From Bacillota bacterium (GTDB lineage Bacteria > Bacillota > Syntrophomonadia > Syntrophomonadales > Syntrophomonadaceae): DNA of 40,303 nt. The DNA lies in assembly GCA_023395515.1 (NCBI GenBank), contig JAEWZB010000010.1, positions 1-40,303 on the forward strand, read 5' to 3'. Positions 39,281-40,303 of this stretch are shown piece by piece; position 1 is the stretch's first letter, and each line of letters starts with the position of its first letter. A program made the position numbers and the translations under genes. The notes beneath the pieces were generated by a model that saw nothing but the letters and a program-made list of their open reading frames with translations, made no database searches and was not told the DNA's origin.

Positions 39281-40171
39281 ATGGATTTACACCATGTGAC
39301 AGGTAATACCTATTTTATTAATTATCCCAGTGTAGTGGGAGTATATGTATTTGATGATAATAGCTGCCTGTTAATTGACAGTGGAGCCAGTGCTTCTTTT
39401 GGCCTGAAAACTATTAAAATACTGGAAAAACAGGGGTTAAAGATAGGGGGCATTATCAATACTCACTTTCACGGTGATCATACCGGTGGTAATAAAGCTA
39501 TTCAAGATTATTGTGATTGTCCTATATATGCTTCACCTATAGATAAGATATTCATTGAGAACCCCATCTTAAGCCCTTTTAGCATTTATTCGGCTTATCC
39601 TTTAGAGCCTTTAAAAAATAAATTGGTTATGTCTGCACCTAGTAAGGTCAGCTATGAAGTTACCGGGAATTCTGTAAACATTCATGAGCAAGAATTTAAC
39701 ATTATAGAATTAAGTGGTCATACTATGGGGCAGATAGGTATAGTAACCCCGGATGAAGTGTTTTTTGCTGGTGATGCAGTTATATCCCACCGTAATTTGG
39801 TCAAGTTTCCCTTTTTGTACATGGGAGATTTAGATAGCTATTTAAAGTCACTGGAGAAATTAAAGGGAGTGGAATTCCCCTATAAAATATTATCTCATGA
39901 CGGTTTATTCATGGATGATTGGCAGCAAACCTTGGCAGCCAATGAGCAACAAATCCAGACCATAATAAACGTAATTCTGGCTAAGCTCAGCAGTTTCCAA
40001 AGCCGGGAACAAGTTATACAGGAAGTCATCAACCAACTGGATTTACCTATAAATACCAGTCAATATTTTTTAATAAGTGCCAGTATATCGGCTTACTTAT
40101 CTTTTTTGCATAGCAAAAAGCTCATCAAAATCATAGTTGAAGATAAGCAAATCAGATTTTTTAAAGCCTAG
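39281..40171 (+). CDS. Metallo-beta-lactamase-fold hydrolase
   Basis: A 296-residue MBL-fold protein. The metal motif is H62-x-H64-x-D66-H67 in THFHGDHTGG; the later ligands are the histidine of ELSGHTMGQ, the aspartate of FFAGDAVI and the histidine of LSHDG. The C-terminal ~80 residues are a helical extension that could act as a winged-helix-like cap. Such proteins hydrolyse thioesters, lactones or phosphodiesters; with lipoate ligase 11 bases upstream, a thioester or lipoyl-related substrate is conceivable but unproven. AAGGAGAAAACCT precedes the ATG. No gene follows within the window. Confidence 0.85.
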   Translation: MDLHHVTGNTYFINYPSVVGVYVFDDNSCLLIDSGASASFGLKTIKILEKQGLKIGGIINTHFHGDHTGGNKAIQDYCDCPIYASPIDKIFIENPILSPFSIYSAYPLEPLKNKLVMSAPSKVSYEVTGNSVNIHEQEFNIIELSGHTMGQIGIVTPDEVFFAGDAVISHRNLVKFPFLYMGDLDSYLKSLEKLKGVEFPYKILSHDGLFMDDWQQTLAANEQQIQTIINVILAKLSSFQSREQVIQEVINQLDLPINTSQYFLISASISAYLSFLHSKKLIKIIVEDKQIRFFKA

Positions 40172-40236
40172 TTATTATATTTATTATTTCAACAAAGGGG
40201 ATTTGTAATTGCTGGTTAGATAAATCCCATACTGTT

Positions 40237-40262
40237 TTACCCACCCGGGGTAAGTCTTTTAT
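40237..40262 (+). terminator. Possible terminator after the MBL gene
   Basis: TTACCC (40237-40242) pairs with GGGTAA (40248-40253), followed by GTCTTTTATT. The stem is short. The remaining bases to 40303 show no feature. Confidence 0.5.
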
Positions 40263-40303
40263 TCTTTCTCAGTAAGGAATTGGCTCGGTAACACTGTCTG
40301 GTC

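Noticed and set aside
1..40303. tRNA, rRNA and CRISPR arrays
   Set aside because: No cloverleaf with a TTCGA arm, no ribosomal RNA signature and no regularly spaced direct repeats were found.

Overview
The window looks like a chromosomal segment of a strictly anaerobic, low-to-moderate-GC Firmicute of the Clostridia, probably near the Peptococcaceae or Syntrophomonadaceae. The reasons are strong purine-rich ribosome binding sites, a split glycine decarboxylase (gcvPA/gcvPB), a GerMN lipoprotein, SLH-type surface protein, LytTR regulator, class I two-subunit fumarase, and a 2-hydroxyacyl-CoA dehydratase-type iron-sulfur protein with its ATP-dependent activator. I cannot name the species.

Layout. 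1-5600: end of an acyl-ACP-reductase-like gene, an Rpn/PD-(D/E)XK gene, a membrane MutS-type ATPase, a small unknown gene, and a radical SAM gene on the minus strand. 5700-10000: an orphan LytTR response regulator, then a ChlI-type AAA ATPase paired with a VWA protein. 10000-14700: a likely small RNA, a GerMN lipoprotein, murI, the dehydratase-like protein with its activator, and a toxin-antitoxin pair. 14794-24519 is a minus-strand block: a large SLH beta-helix protein, a tandem DUF2442-like protein and a MalT-like LuxR regulator (clearly more GC-rich than the surroundings), then a PadR regulator with a carotenoid-desaturase-like flavoprotein and a ferredoxin-type reductase. 24704-29779: an acyl-CoA ligase, the fumarase pair, rph and rdgB. 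30090-37891: a tight operon folD-gcvT-gcvH-gcvPA-gcvPB-lpd-glyA, the complete glycine cleavage/synthase system with its folate enzymes. It is followed by lipoate ligase, which can lipoylate GcvH, and a metallo-beta-lactamase-fold protein.

The most unusual content is non-coding. Two diverged copies (28096-28400 and 38011-38218) of a ~205-305 nt element fold into the same multi-helix structure closed by a perfect 16-bp terminal stem. Compensatory base changes between the copies fall in at least five helices. Each copy has a TATA(A/T)T box just upstream and lies directly 5' of a gene (rph, lplA). The longer copy carries two insertions of a ~38-bp short repeat that also occurs alone at 10202-10239. 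I do not recognise the family. Other notable items are a FolD homologue in the gcv operon with three of four catalytic residues changed, a promoter-to-terminator small RNA unit with a CUCCUCC motif at 10011-10138, and a promoter plus terminator leader ahead of the gcv operon with no recognisable glycine riboswitch.
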